Below are positions 8,012 through 17,542 of a stretch of DNA of 64,000 nucleotides, piece by piece. The position numbers were made by a program, and so were the translations under genes. Position 1 is the first letter of the stretch; each line of letters begins with the position of its first letter. The notes beneath the pieces were generated by a model that had not been told where the DNA came from, did not search any database, and was given only the letters and a program-made list of their open reading frames with translations. Origin of the DNA: CALHRB01 sp964473465 (GTDB taxonomy: Bacteria; Bacteroidota; Ignavibacteria; Kapaibacteriales; UBA2268); assembly GCA_964473465.1 (NCBI GenBank), contig CAYYPE010000007.1:1-64000 (forward strand). The letters are read 5' to 3'.

Positions 8012-11000
8012 ATGTTTTTGAAAAATTATACTCGCTTAATTATCCTACTTTCTTTTCTTGCTTTGGTTTCTTATCAAGGAAAGTCTCAACTACTTCAAGA
8101 TATGACTTTCAATCAAACCAATGGAACTTGGCAGGAAATGACTGGTGGAACTTACCTCACAACTGGAGATGATGTTTCTGCAGGATTTTATGCTCCATTT
8201 AATTTTAAATGGGACGGTAGAAACTATACAGCAAATGTAGATATTTTCTATGCTTGCACAAATGGTTATATGTGGTTTGGTTCAGACAGAAATTTTACAT
8301 ATTACTACTGGTCAACATATCTCAATGACCTATACCCAAGCATTACACCTTTAAGAGGCGATCTATATTGCAGGGGTCAGGTTTCTGCTGGTGTGATTGG
8401 TTCTGCACCTAATCGTGTTCTTATCGTTCAATGGACAGGGATGGATTATTATTATCAATATAATGCTAATAATAATTTTCAGGTTAGACTTTATGAGACT
8501 TCCAATAAAGCAGAGATAATTTATGGTCCAATGAATCATGGATCATATACTTTTTCAAGAAATTTATGGTGTGGTTTTGTTGGTATCGAACCAACTAGGA
8601 GTTATATCAATTTGGTACCCGGATCAACATTTTCTGCTCATTATTCAAGCAAAAATCCTGCTCCTCCATATAATAATGGTACAGTAAATTCATCAAATGT
8701 TGGTTATATGACCTCGGGTAAAACATTAACTTTAACTTCATTCCCCAACCTTGTAGGTGTTTATCCAACACAAGGTACTATTTTTGGAAGAGGGCAGATT
8801 TATACAGGAAGCCAGCACCCTGGAATGTATTTTGAAAGAATTTCTGGACAGGCTGAAGTTTGGGCTCGTTATAGGATTTCCGGTCCTCTCCCCGGCTCTA
8901 ATCCTGATTATAAAACTATTTATATCGGGACACAATCCGACCCATCAAAAGAGTTGTTTACTTTTTCACCTCAACCTATCGGGTCTCCAGCTTTTGCTAA
9001 GATCGGAAATGCCAAAGGTATTGCTGCTCGTGCAAGTGACGGAGCATTAGATCTTCAAACCAATCAAAACGATATTCCCGGTGGTGAATACGTTGTTGAA
9101 GCACAAATGGAACTTCCTCAATTTAACTATGTGCAATATTTTCAACCAGATAATCCGCCCATCTTCATTATTGCGTTACAAAACGATCTGGCGATTACTC
9201 AGGTTGCTTCCCCAAGAACAAAAGATGTGATAAAGTATCCTTTATCATCATTTATACCTGTTCAGGTCAAATATGCAAATGTTGGTATTAACCCTGTTAC
9301 ATCTTTCGAAACAACAATTCAAATAAGTTTGGATGGAGTGGTTAAATATGAAGAAACGGCAACATGGCCCACTAATCCTCCTCAATCTTTGACAACAGGA
9401 CAAAGCGTTACTTTGAATTTCGCAAATTTCAAACCCCGAGACGTTGGAATCTATGACTTTTTAGTTACAACAACGCTTTTAAATGCAAATGATGACGACT
9501 TAAAAAATAACAGAGTGCCAAGAAGCGGTAGCGAATTTAAAGTGGAAGTCTCTTACGAAATTGAAGCTGAAGCCTTATCTATCACTGTCCCGGGTGATCA
9601 AATATACATTGGCAGGCCTATCCTACCTATAGCCAGATTTAAAAATAATGGAGTTAGCGATATCTCTGATCTTCCCGCTTCAATGTATATTATCAGATTA
9701 GCAACAGGTGATACTGTTTATAAAGATAATATAGTTATTCAGGATATTCCAGCAGGAACAAGGGTTAATACTACTCAGGTCATATTCAATAGTAATTTTA
9801 TTCCAGAATTTGAAGGCTCTTATCAGGCTTGTATTACTTGTTATACTCCCGATGATCCCAAAACATCCAATAACACATATTGTAAAACTTTTGAAGTGAT
9901 TGGAGCCTTAAACGGAACTTATACTATCGGAACAACGAATTCAGGCAATGCACGTAATTTTAACACATTTGAATCAGCTATTGATGCTCTATTTACTCAG
10001 GGCATTTCTGGATCAGTTATTTTTGAATTAACCGATGCTGTTTATAATGTTGGTGATATAAACAATCCAGTCCCAGCTATCGATCTATCCTCTAAGATTA
10101 TTGGTGTTAACAGCAACAGGACTATCACATTCAGACCTTCTTCTTCAAAAGCTATTTATAAAGGTTCTGTTACTATAAACCTGCATAGTGCTGCTGGAAT
10201 CGGTGTGCTCATAGGACAAAATCAGGCTCCTACTAATCCTAATGCCGCTGTTAATTTCGTAACTGCTGGACTTGTTAAACGTTATGCACAATCCGAAGGA
10301 TACATTATTTTTGATGGTGGAAACCAAAAATCTCTTAAATTCAGACTTAACTCAAATTCACCTTTTAGAGCTGTTTTTGATTTAAGGCAAAGTGCATCCA
10401 ATAATACCATAAAAAATTGTATTATCGAAAATTATGCTGGAAATATTCATTGCAACGTTACTTTACCTCTGACAAGATATAATTCATCTCTTCAGGGATT
10501 TGAATATCAACCCGACGCCAATGGAACTATTTCCTATTCAGCAGGCATATTGATGAGGTCAATAGCACCATTCGACAAAGGTTCCACTGTTCTGAATTCC
10601 TTTAATCTTGATTCATCAGCTCATAAGAATAACAAAATAATTAATAACGAAATCAGTGGTTTTGGTTATGGTATTGTATCTATTGGCACTGGAATGCTTT
10701 TCGATCCAAACACACAGACTTATAAGAATTTTTATGCAAATAATAATCTTATTTCTGGCAATACAATTTTTGATGTTTGTAGAGCTGGTATTTTTGTTGG
10801 TTTCGAGGATAATACAGTAATCGAAAAGAACAGAATCTACAGAGTTACTGGTGATGCCTCTACCGATGCAGCAGGAATTATTGCTGGTGGTGAAGGTAAC
10901 GCAAATTATCCCGGTTATAATAATACAAGATTAACAATTTCTGGTAATGAAATTAGTCATGTCTATTCAAATGTTTTCTCGCTTGGGATAAAGGTTGAGC

Positions 11001-13636
11001 AAACACTTCTTACCTATCCATCATCACCAATGACAACTGGTGTTTTCCCGGCTATTCCAGAAAACGTAAAAATTATCAATAATGCAATTTGGGGATTATA
11101 CACAAATAACACAACTGCTAACCGTGCCGGCATTCACTTACTAACTTCGAGAACAACAGCCAATACAGACTGGTTAACAAAAATGATTACCCCGAGATAT
11201 CCTGATCATTTCACAAGAAATGATATGATTATCAACAACACTATCAGAATACCATCAAACAATGGTCTGAACTCAAATGGTGCTATTGCTGGTATTGGTA
11301 TCCAAAATGCTATTGGAACTAAAGTTTATAATAATGCAATTGCCCTCGAAGACCGTGATGTATCCAAAACAAATCCAGTTTATGCTGCCATATTCTATCA
11401 GGGACAATTCCCATCAAGTCAGAATCTTAGCTCTGATAGAAATGCTTTCTGGTATGTTAATAATTCTGGAGGAAATATTTACAGATTTATTTTGACTGAT
11501 GATAAGAATAATAATATTGATGCCGGATTAAGAGATGAATATGCTTCATTATCCCAATGGCAGGCATGGACAGGTCAGGATATGAATTCAATATTTGGCG
11601 ATTTCACAAACGATCTGACTCTGGTTGGAACTGAACCAAATCAAAAATTAAGGATTAAGTCAAACCCTGTACCTCTTGGTTCTATCTTAAGCAACCGGGG
11701 TGATAAATTTACATGGTTAACTTCAGATATTGATGGGAATCCAAGAGGTCCATCAGGCATAAGATTCGATATCGGAGCATCTGAATTTTCAGGTAATCAA
11801 TTTCTTACCGATGTTGAAGCCATAATGATATCCGAACCAATAGCTTACAAAACAACAACAGGCAAGTTCAGTGAAGCAGAATATATTATGACTGCCGCAC
11901 CTGTTGAAATTAAAGCCAGATTCAGAAATAATGGTAATCTTCAACTCTCAGGGATTCAAGCTTATTTGAGAATTTATCGTGAATTACCAAACGGGCAATT
12001 TTCTACAGCTACAGAAATTCCATTGCAGACTGTTGAAATCCAACCAATTCCTTCATCCGAAACTGTCGAAGTATCATTCAATCTTGCTGACGGAACTGGA
12101 TTGGACTTCTATCCTTCAACTTATGGAGATTTCAGGGGATCTGTCCCGGCGTATGTTGTTCCTGATGAATTCAGAACAATGGAAGCTAATGTTACTCCAA
12201 AATATAAAATCGAAGTATCTGTAAATGCCGACCAAAATAATAATAACAACATTATAACAAAAATTGTTAGATTTTATATTCAACGCTCGCCATTTAGAAT
12301 TTTACTATCAGCTGAAAATAGCAACATTACTTTGGATGCTAATTCAACCGTTGACGTTGTTGCTGGTAAATTAAATTACGATTCTTTGGTTTCGGGTATT
12401 AACAAGCTTGGCTGGTTTATAAATATGGATTCCGACCCAAGACGCTATGATTACGATGTTTTCGAAAGAAAGGGCTGGGAACCAAGAGCTGTTGATTACA
12501 CAATGTACAGAACTCTTATATGGTCTGACGGAGATGATAAACCATCTACCCGTATAGAAAGAAGTGATATATTAAGATTTCTCAACGAAGGCGACAGAAT
12601 TCAAAAGAAAAACTTAATGATTGGAAGTCAGGAAATGGTCAGACAACACAGCCAAAACGATGCTAATCTTGACCAATACTTCATTAATAATGTTCTAAAG
12701 GCTGTAAACGTTCCACCAGGAAATCCTCTGGGTGCTAATGTCAGCAACGATGGCAATGAAGCAATTGGAAATGCCTTATTTAAAGGATTGAAGCAGAAAA
12801 TCAATGCTACTAAATATACTGGCGATATAACACCATACTGTGGAATTATGTCTGTTTCTACTGAAGGTCAGGGACTTTCCTTACCTGCATATTTCTATGC
12901 TAATCATACTGCTACACCCAATGACAGTGCTGTTGGCGTTGCTACGGCCTCTCTTAACTACAATATCGCTCATATTGGAGTTGACTGGAGACATTGGTCT
13001 GACATTACTTTAGCACTAAGGTCAATCATAGACTGGCTGGAGAAAAATGGTGGTATTATTCCTGTCGAACTTGTTAACTTTGAGGCTAATCCCGCAGGCG
13101 ATAGAGTTATTATCAACTGGGCTACTGCAAGTGAATTTAATACCGACAAATTTGAACTCCAGAGAGCTTTGAAAAATGAATCAGGTGTTTCTCAGTTCAA
13201 TAATATTGCAACCGAGAAAGCCGCAGGTCAAAGCAATAATCTAAGAAATTACGGTCCAATTGTGGATAGAGATGTCCAATTCGGCAATACTTATATCTAT
13301 AGATTAAAGATGATTGATCTGGACGGTTTATTTGAATTTAGCAATGAAGTTGAAGTGAAACTCGACGAAAGCGGTTCAATCTGGTTAAGTGAAGCCAAAC
13401 CAAATCCTGCTAACAGCGATGCAAGGTTTACTTTCAGCCTTAACGAACCTTCCAATGTTGATATTTCTCTTTATGATCTTAGTGGTAAACTGGTTATGAA
13501 TCTCTTTAACGGATTTGCTAATCAAGGTTCGAATGAAGTTAAAATTAACCTTGCAAATGTTCCAAGTGGGGTTTATAACTATATCCTCAGTGTCAATGGA
13601 CGACAATACTTCAAACAACTTCAAGTTGTGAAATAA
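8012..13636 (+). CDS. Giant secreted beta-helix/CARDB-like protein with T9SS sorting domain
   Basis: This 1874-residue protein begins with a signal peptide (about residues 1-26, ending near GKSQ). Residues 30-390 are beta-rich. Residues 400-630 hold two CARDB-like Ig-fold repeats. Residues 650-1290 hold a right-handed parallel beta-helix, with many N-x-I-x-N/x-G turns such as NNKIINNEISGF. Another CARDB-like module follows near 1290-1430, then an unassigned domain (1430-1650). The C-terminal end carries the VELVNFEANPAGDRVIINW module seen in T9SS cargo, then a sorting domain (ANPANSD-like start, DLSGKLV, LANVPSGVYNYIL, ending QLQVVK). It is probably an exported adhesin or polysaccharide-interacting protein; no catalytic residues are evident. 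A strong terminator follows at 13660. Confidence 0.88.
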   Translation: MFLKNYTRLIILLSFLALVSYQGKSQLLQDMTFNQTNGTWQEMTGGTYLTTGDDVSAGFYAPFNFKWDGRNYTANVDIFYACTNGYMWFGSDRNFTYYYWSTYLNDLYPSITPLRGDLYCRGQVSAGVIGSAPNRVLIVQWTGMDYYYQYNANNNFQVRLYETSNKAEIIYGPMNHGSYTFSRNLWCGFVGIEPTRSYINLVPGSTFSAHYSSKNPAPPYNNGTVNSSNVGYMTSGKTLTLTSFPNLVGVYPTQGTIFGRGQIYTGSQHPGMYFERISGQAEVWARYRISGPLPGSNPDYKTIYIGTQSDPSKELFTFSPQPIGSPAFAKIGNAKGIAARASDGALDLQTNQNDIPGGEYVVEAQMELPQFNYVQYFQPDNPPIFIIALQNDLAITQVASPRTKDVIKYPLSSFIPVQVKYANVGINPVTSFETTIQISLDGVVKYEETATWPTNPPQSLTTGQSVTLNFANFKPRDVGIYDFLVTTTLLNANDDDLKNNRVPRSGSEFKVEVSYEIEAEALSITVPGDQIYIGRPILPIARFKNNGVSDISDLPASMYIIRLATGDTVYKDNIVIQDIPAGTRVNTTQVIFNSNFIPEFEGSYQACITCYTPDDPKTSNNTYCKTFEVIGALNGTYTIGTTNSGNARNFNTFESAIDALFTQGISGSVIFELTDAVYNVGDINNPVPAIDLSSKIIGVNSNRTITFRPSSSKAIYKGSVTINLHSAAGIGVLIGQNQAPTNPNAAVNFVTAGLVKRYAQSEGYIIFDGGNQKSLKFRLNSNSPFRAVFDLRQSASNNTIKNCIIENYAGNIHCNVTLPLTRYNSSLQGFEYQPDANGTISYSAGILMRSIAPFDKGSTVLNSFNLDSSAHKNNKIINNEISGFGYGIVSIGTGMLFDPNTQTYKNFYANNNLISGNTIFDVCRAGIFVGFEDNTVIEKNRIYRVTGDASTDAAGIIAGGEGNANYPGYNNTRLTISGNEISHVYSNVFSLGIKVEQTLLTYPSSPMTTGVFPAIPENVKIINNAIWGLYTNNTTANRAGIHLLTSRTTANTDWLTKMITPRYPDHFTRNDMIINNTIRIPSNNGLNSNGAIAGIGIQNAIGTKVYNNAIALEDRDVSKTNPVYAAIFYQGQFPSSQNLSSDRNAFWYVNNSGGNIYRFILTDDKNNNIDAGLRDEYASLSQWQAWTGQDMNSIFGDFTNDLTLVGTEPNQKLRIKSNPVPLGSILSNRGDKFTWLTSDIDGNPRGPSGIRFDIGASEFSGNQFLTDVEAIMISEPIAYKTTTGKFSEAEYIMTAAPVEIKARFRNNGNLQLSGIQAYLRIYRELPNGQFSTATEIPLQTVEIQPIPSSETVEVSFNLADGTGLDFYPSTYGDFRGSVPAYVVPDEFRTMEANVTPKYKIEVSVNADQNNNNNIITKIVRFYIQRSPFRILLSAENSNITLDANSTVDVVAGKLNYDSLVSGINKLGWFINMDSDPRRYDYDVFERKGWEPRAVDYTMYRTLIWSDGDDKPSTRIERSDILRFLNEGDRIQKKNLMIGSQEMVRQHSQNDANLDQYFINNVLKAVNVPPGNPLGANVSNDGNEAIGNALFKGLKQKINATKYTGDITPYCGIMSVSTEGQGLSLPAYFYANHTATPNDSAVGVATASLNYNIAHIGVDWRHWSDITLALRSIIDWLEKNGGIIPVELVNFEANPAGDRVIINWATASEFNTDKFELQRALKNESGVSQFNNIATEKAAGQSNNLRNYGPIVDRDVQFGNTYIYRLKMIDLDGLFEFSNEVEVKLDESGSIWLSEAKPNPANSDARFTFSLNEPSNVDISLYDLSGKLVMNLFNGFANQGSNEVKINLANVPSGVYNYILSVNGRQYFKQLQVVK

Positions 13637-13659
13637 CATTATCCATTTTCATGTTTTAC

Positions 13660-13687
13660 GAGGCTGTCTTATTCAAGAGACAGCCTC
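13660..13687 (+). terminator. Rho-independent terminator
   Basis: A perfect 10-bp stem (GAGGCTGTCT / AGACAGCCTC) with an 8-base loop is followed at once by nine T residues. It ends the transcript of the giant T9SS gene just upstream. Confidence 0.93.
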
Positions 13688-13871
13688 TTTTTTTTTATGT
13701 AGATTATTATGCAAATTATTATGCAAAATAACTATATCAGTATAAAGAATTTGTTCCTGTTGATATTAGTGACGTTTATAAACCATTACATATCAATAAT
13801 TTAGAGATTTTTATAAAAATTAGTATGATTTTTGATTGATTCTTGATGGTTTAAAAAATAATTGTAATAAA

Positions 13872-15440
13872 ATGATAAAATATATCACTATTGTGTTTAT
13901 ACTATTTCTTAGCTTTTATAAATATTCTTATTCTGAGACCATAATCGAAAGAGTTGAGATAAATCCTTTGAACCGGACATTGATATACCTATCTAATAGA
14001 CCAGATGGTTTCAACGCTGAACTTTCGCCCAGCAAGGAAAAAATTACTCTCAGATTGGATAACACAAAAACCAGAAATAACACCAATATCTCGGGAAGCA
14101 CGGGGATAATAAGAAATATCACAGTCACCTCGTTCAGAACCTTTTCTGAAGTTCTGGTTGAAATGAGTGACAAAAGAGGATTCACTCTTAATTATCTGCC
14201 CTATTCAAAATCAATAATGCTTGAAGTTTTTGATTGGAACAAGCTCAATAAAGAAGAAGACCTTTATAAATTAGCACTCTTATCATATAACGATGGTCTT
14301 CTTAACGAAGCAGAACAGTATTTCAAGAAATCAGCCTCAAAAGATATTCCTAATGCATACTTTTTTCTTGGTCTAATAAATTTATCTAAAGGAAAAAACA
14401 TCGAAGCATGTGATTATTTCCTTTTGGCTGAAAAGTATAACTGTAACATCATTGATAATTTCGCAGGGTTATCAGAAGCTTACAGACTATTGAAAGATTC
14501 AAAAAAATCAATTGTATATAAAAATAAATTTCAGAAACAATCCGGCTTAGCAGAAATTCAACCTATCTTTTATCCTGAAACGGCCGTTGTTAATGATTCA
14601 ATCGAAAATTTGGAACCTTCTTTCCTCTCAGCTAATTTAATCGAACCGGATGATAGCTCAGATACTTTAACACAAAATAATATTTCCACCTTGGATTCCA
14701 TTAAAAAGAGTTCTCAGCCAGTTATCATTGAAACACCTATATCAAATCAAAGCAAAAATCAAAATGCTAATCAATTTCCTGTATGGTTGACCAACGGTAT
14801 CCTTTATATTTTTCTGATTCTGGCTTTATTCCTTACTCTAATATTTTCACTCTACAAAAAATGGAAAAAAGAACAAATTCTTCAGCAAAAGAATAAGAGT
14901 AATCAAAAATTTAAAGAAAACCTCGAGCATGCAAGAAAAAATATTGCTAATTCTAAACAAATGGCTAATATTTACCAAAAATATGACAAAACATCAAAAC
15001 AAGAAAATACTGAAAGTAAGGATGTTAAGGAAAATCTTCAAAAATCAAAGCAAAATGAAGACGATTCAAAAAAAATCAATGAAATTGAACTATTAGCTAA
15101 ATCAATTATTTCTGAAAAAATTAAAAATCAAATCTCCACTGAAGAGTCGAAATTGAATTCTTCCAAAGCAACTGATACCTCTACATTGATCAAAAAGCTT
15201 AATCCTAATCTTGAATTAGCTTTACACCTGCAGAATCAGAATATACAACAAAAACATAAAAAGCTAAATGATATTGAATTTGATTCTTCCGATGATTCTG
15301 ATAATTTATCCGAATTTGCAAAAAAAACCGGCATTGACACTGGCAGTCTTAAAGCAAAAAAAATAATCACCCAATTATTAAATGATGATGAAGCAAAACA
15401 TTCGTTAAGCAAGAAATTTCTTCATCAAACTGCAGAATAA
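13872..15440 (+). CDS. AMIN-like / TPR-like single-pass membrane protein of unknown function
   Basis: I place the start at ATG 13872 (MIKYITIVFILFLSF), which gives a clean signal peptide and a 522-residue protein; an ATG 36 bases earlier gives a poorer N-terminus. Residues 22-125 are a beta-rich segment (RVEINPLNRTLIYLSNRP ... ITVTSFRTFSEVLVEMSDK) that resembles AMIN domains of cell-wall and secretin proteins. Residues 130-215 form two or three TPR-like helices (NEAEQYFKKSASKDIPNAYFFLG). A single transmembrane helix lies near 313-335 (GILYIFLILALFLTLIFSL), followed by a charged Lys/Gln-rich coiled-coil-like cytoplasmic tail of about 180 residues. The topology suggests an envelope-spanning scaffold. 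It precedes T9SS-related genes, but a role there is only inferred from position. Confidence 0.72.
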   Translation: MIKYITIVFILFLSFYKYSYSETIIERVEINPLNRTLIYLSNRPDGFNAELSPSKEKITLRLDNTKTRNNTNISGSTGIIRNITVTSFRTFSEVLVEMSDKRGFTLNYLPYSKSIMLEVFDWNKLNKEEDLYKLALLSYNDGLLNEAEQYFKKSASKDIPNAYFFLGLINLSKGKNIEACDYFLLAEKYNCNIIDNFAGLSEAYRLLKDSKKSIVYKNKFQKQSGLAEIQPIFYPETAVVNDSIENLEPSFLSANLIEPDDSSDTLTQNNISTLDSIKKSSQPVIIETPISNQSKNQNANQFPVWLTNGILYIFLILALFLTLIFSLYKKWKKEQILQQKNKSNQKFKENLEHARKNIANSKQMANIYQKYDKTSKQENTESKDVKENLQKSKQNEDDSKKINEIELLAKSIISEKIKNQISTEESKLNSSKATDTSTLIKKLNPNLELALHLQNQNIQQKHKKLNDIEFDSSDDSDNLSEFAKKTGIDTGSLKAKKIITQLLNDDEAKHSLSKKFLHQTAE

Positions 15441-15532
15441 CTATTTTCAAATAAAATAATAAAAAACGAAAATATTTTTTTTTCTTTTCTGTCTTAATTT
15501 TATTGAAAATAATGTATTATTAGCAAAATAAG

Positions 15533-16066
15533 ATGATATTGCAAAAAAAATTAAATGGTAAATTATTTATAATTTTACTCTTTCTTTTTGCATTTCAATT
15601 TTGCTGCCTCTCCTCTAATGTGCTTTATTCAAAAGTTTCTGTCAATGATATAATTTTTTTAAATAATTCCGATAGACCAAAAAGCTTCCTTGAAATCATA
15701 TTCCAGCTGAAAGACTCAAACACTGGCACTAAAATTGCACCGAAAAAAGATGCCGTGAAACCAAAGAGTTATTTGAATGCTGTTAATGAAGACACTACAA
15801 AGAAAGAAAACAAAATAACAAGCGTTAGGGAAAGTAGTGATAAAATACTTTTGTATATTGATTTAATTGACTACGACCAAAAAATTCAAATCAGTGTCTT
15901 CAATCTCTTAGGAAAAAAAGTTTTAGATGTTTTTGAAGGTATGCCTTACAAAGATCCAGATTATGCATACGAAATATCTAAATCCAATCTTCCTAATGGA
16001 GTCTATCTCTTCATTGTTCTCGGCAAAAACTTTAAACTTCGAGAAAAATTCGTTATTTCAAGATAA
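15533..16066 (+). CDS. Small secreted protein ending in a T9SS-type sorting domain
   Basis: This 177-residue protein has an N-terminal hydrophobic signal (residues 10-30), an unstructured Lys/Asn-rich linker (40-100), and a C-terminal region of about 75 residues. That region follows the type-A sorting-domain pattern: ISVFNLLGKKVLDVF, then LPNGVYLFIVL, ending in a basic segment (KFVISR). There is almost no passenger domain, which is unusual because sorting domains are normally attached to large cargo. It lies 19 bases upstream of the PorV-like gene, so the two are likely cotranscribed. It may be a minimal surface lipoprotein-like or shuttle-associated factor; the function is unknown. Confidence 0.75.
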   Translation: MILQKKLNGKLFIILLFLFAFQFCCLSSNVLYSKVSVNDIIFLNNSDRPKSFLEIIFQLKDSNTGTKIAPKKDAVKPKSYLNAVNEDTTKKENKITSVRESSDKILLYIDLIDYDQKIQISVFNLLGKKVLDVFEGMPYKDPDYAYEISKSNLPNGVYLFIVLGKNFKLREKFVISR

Positions 16067-16085
16067 CTTTATTTAACATAAAGAT

Positions 16086-17114
16086 ATGAAAAAAACAATA
16101 CTGATATTGTGCAGTGTTGCACTATTCAACTTGATGTCTCTTTATTCTCAAGTAACAAATGGAGGTTTTCCCGAGTCATACCTCCTCAGAGATGTCGGAG
16201 CCAGACCCATTTCAATGGCAGGAACCTATTCTGCAATATCCAATGAACCTTTTGCATTGTTTTATAACCCTGGGGGACTTTCATTCTTATCCCCAAAAGC
16301 TACAATATCAAGTTCATACTCAATGCTCGAATTCGGAAGAACCCATACTGCTTTAGCATGGGGACAGTCATTCGGGGAAGTTGGTCTTGGCTTTGGATTG
16401 AATCATTTTAATTCCGGTTCATTCACCGGTCGTGATATACGAGGTAATTCAATCGGTTTACTCCGAAACTGGCAATTCGAAATTATTGCTGGATTTTCAT
16501 ATATAATAAATTCTTCATCTTTCGGAGCTTCAATAAAATATCTATCCAATTCTTTGCAAGGCTCTAAAGAAAGTGCAGAAGGATATGGAATTGATATCGG
16601 TGCAAAGTTCGATGTTTTTGATCTGTTTTCTTTTGGTTTGAGTATTCAGAATGCGTCTGGTGCTTTATTCTGGAATACAAAAAGCAAAGAGAAGGCTGTT
16701 CTGCCTTATACCATTAGAAGTGGTGTAGCTATGGAATTTGAATTAAATGATGAGACATATATCGAAGAATTCACCCAGAACGGTCAACTTCAAAAAGTAA
16801 GAATTCCTCCATCGAGATATTTGCTCGTGGCAGTAGAGGGTAAATTAACCCAATTTGAAATAGGTCCAACTCTCACTATTGGTGTTGAAGCTGTCCCTTA
16901 TGAAATTATTGCTCTTCGGGCGGGTGTCTCAGTCCTTGGTGATGATTCTGGCATATATAAAGCATTCCCTATGACAAATTGGGGGGCTGGTATTTCTCTC
17001 AGACCTTTGCCCGAAGATACACCCTACGCAATTTTTATTGATTATTCATTTAATAATGATTTGATTTCAACAAACAAGATTGGTCATAATATTTCAGTTT
17101 CGGTTTTATTCTGA
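16086..17114 (+). CDS. PorV/PorQ-family outer-membrane beta-barrel protein
   Basis: This 342-residue protein has a signal peptide (1-21) and the family signature at the mature N-terminus: ESYLLRDVGARPISMAGTYSAI followed by FYNPGGLSFL. About fourteen alternating amphipathic beta strands follow, and the end VLF is a typical barrel C-terminus. PorV and PorQ are T9SS accessory barrels: PorV shuttles sorting-domain cargo to the PorU sortase. This family also includes FadL-like relatives with other roles, so the exact paralogue is uncertain. It sits directly after a sorting-domain mini-protein and before archease. Confidence 0.84.
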   Translation: MKKTILILCSVALFNLMSLYSQVTNGGFPESYLLRDVGARPISMAGTYSAISNEPFALFYNPGGLSFLSPKATISSSYSMLEFGRTHTALAWGQSFGEVGLGFGLNHFNSGSFTGRDIRGNSIGLLRNWQFEIIAGFSYIINSSSFGASIKYLSNSLQGSKESAEGYGIDIGAKFDVFDLFSFGLSIQNASGALFWNTKSKEKAVLPYTIRSGVAMEFELNDETYIEEFTQNGQLQKVRIPPSRYLLVAVEGKLTQFEIGPTLTIGVEAVPYEIIALRAGVSVLGDDSGIYKAFPMTNWGAGISLRPLPEDTPYAIFIDYSFNNDLISTNKIGHNISVSVLF

Positions 17115-17128
17115 TTTTTCTTAGTTTT

Positions 17129-17542
17129 ATGCTTTCTTTCAAATTGTTACCTCATACAGCTGATTTAATTATCCAGCTTGAAGCAACTTCTCCCGAGGAA
17201 TTGTTCAAAGCTGCTGTTTTTGGTCTGGTTTCTGTTTTAAAACCAGAAGATTTAGTTATTAACAAAAAGGACTTTGAATATCAAAGAGAATTAGAATCAA
17301 ATAGCATTAACCTTCTTTTGGTTGATTTTCTATCGGATATTTTAACTTTAATCCATATTCGAAAAGGACTCGTCAGCGATATAGAAATCCTTAACTTTAC
17401 AGAATCTTTTATTAATTATAAAGCTTATTTTCAAATAGTAGGTAACTTCGAAAGGGACGTGAAGGCTATAAGTTACCACAATGTTAAAATAACCTTTAAT
17501 GACAGGGACTTATATGAAGCTGAGATAATAATTGATATTTAA
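17129..17542 (+). CDS. Archease
   Basis: This 137-residue protein matches archease throughout: N-terminal LLPHTADLIIQLEA, the ELFKAAVFGLVSVL helix, the central LLVDFLSDILTLIH segment, and the C-terminal KAISYHNVKITF ending EAEIIIDI. Archease activates the RNA ligase RtcB by promoting its guanylylation. No rtcB is in the window. The gene follows the PorV-like gene by 14 bases, and its stop overlaps the stop end of the convergent GWxTD gene by four bases, so the two transcripts must run into each other. Confidence 0.88.
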   Translation: MLSFKLLPHTADLIIQLEATSPEELFKAAVFGLVSVLKPEDLVINKKDFEYQRELESNSINLLLVDFLSDILTLIHIRKGLVSDIEILNFTESFINYKAYFQIVGNFERDVKAISYHNVKITFNDRDLYEAEIIIDI

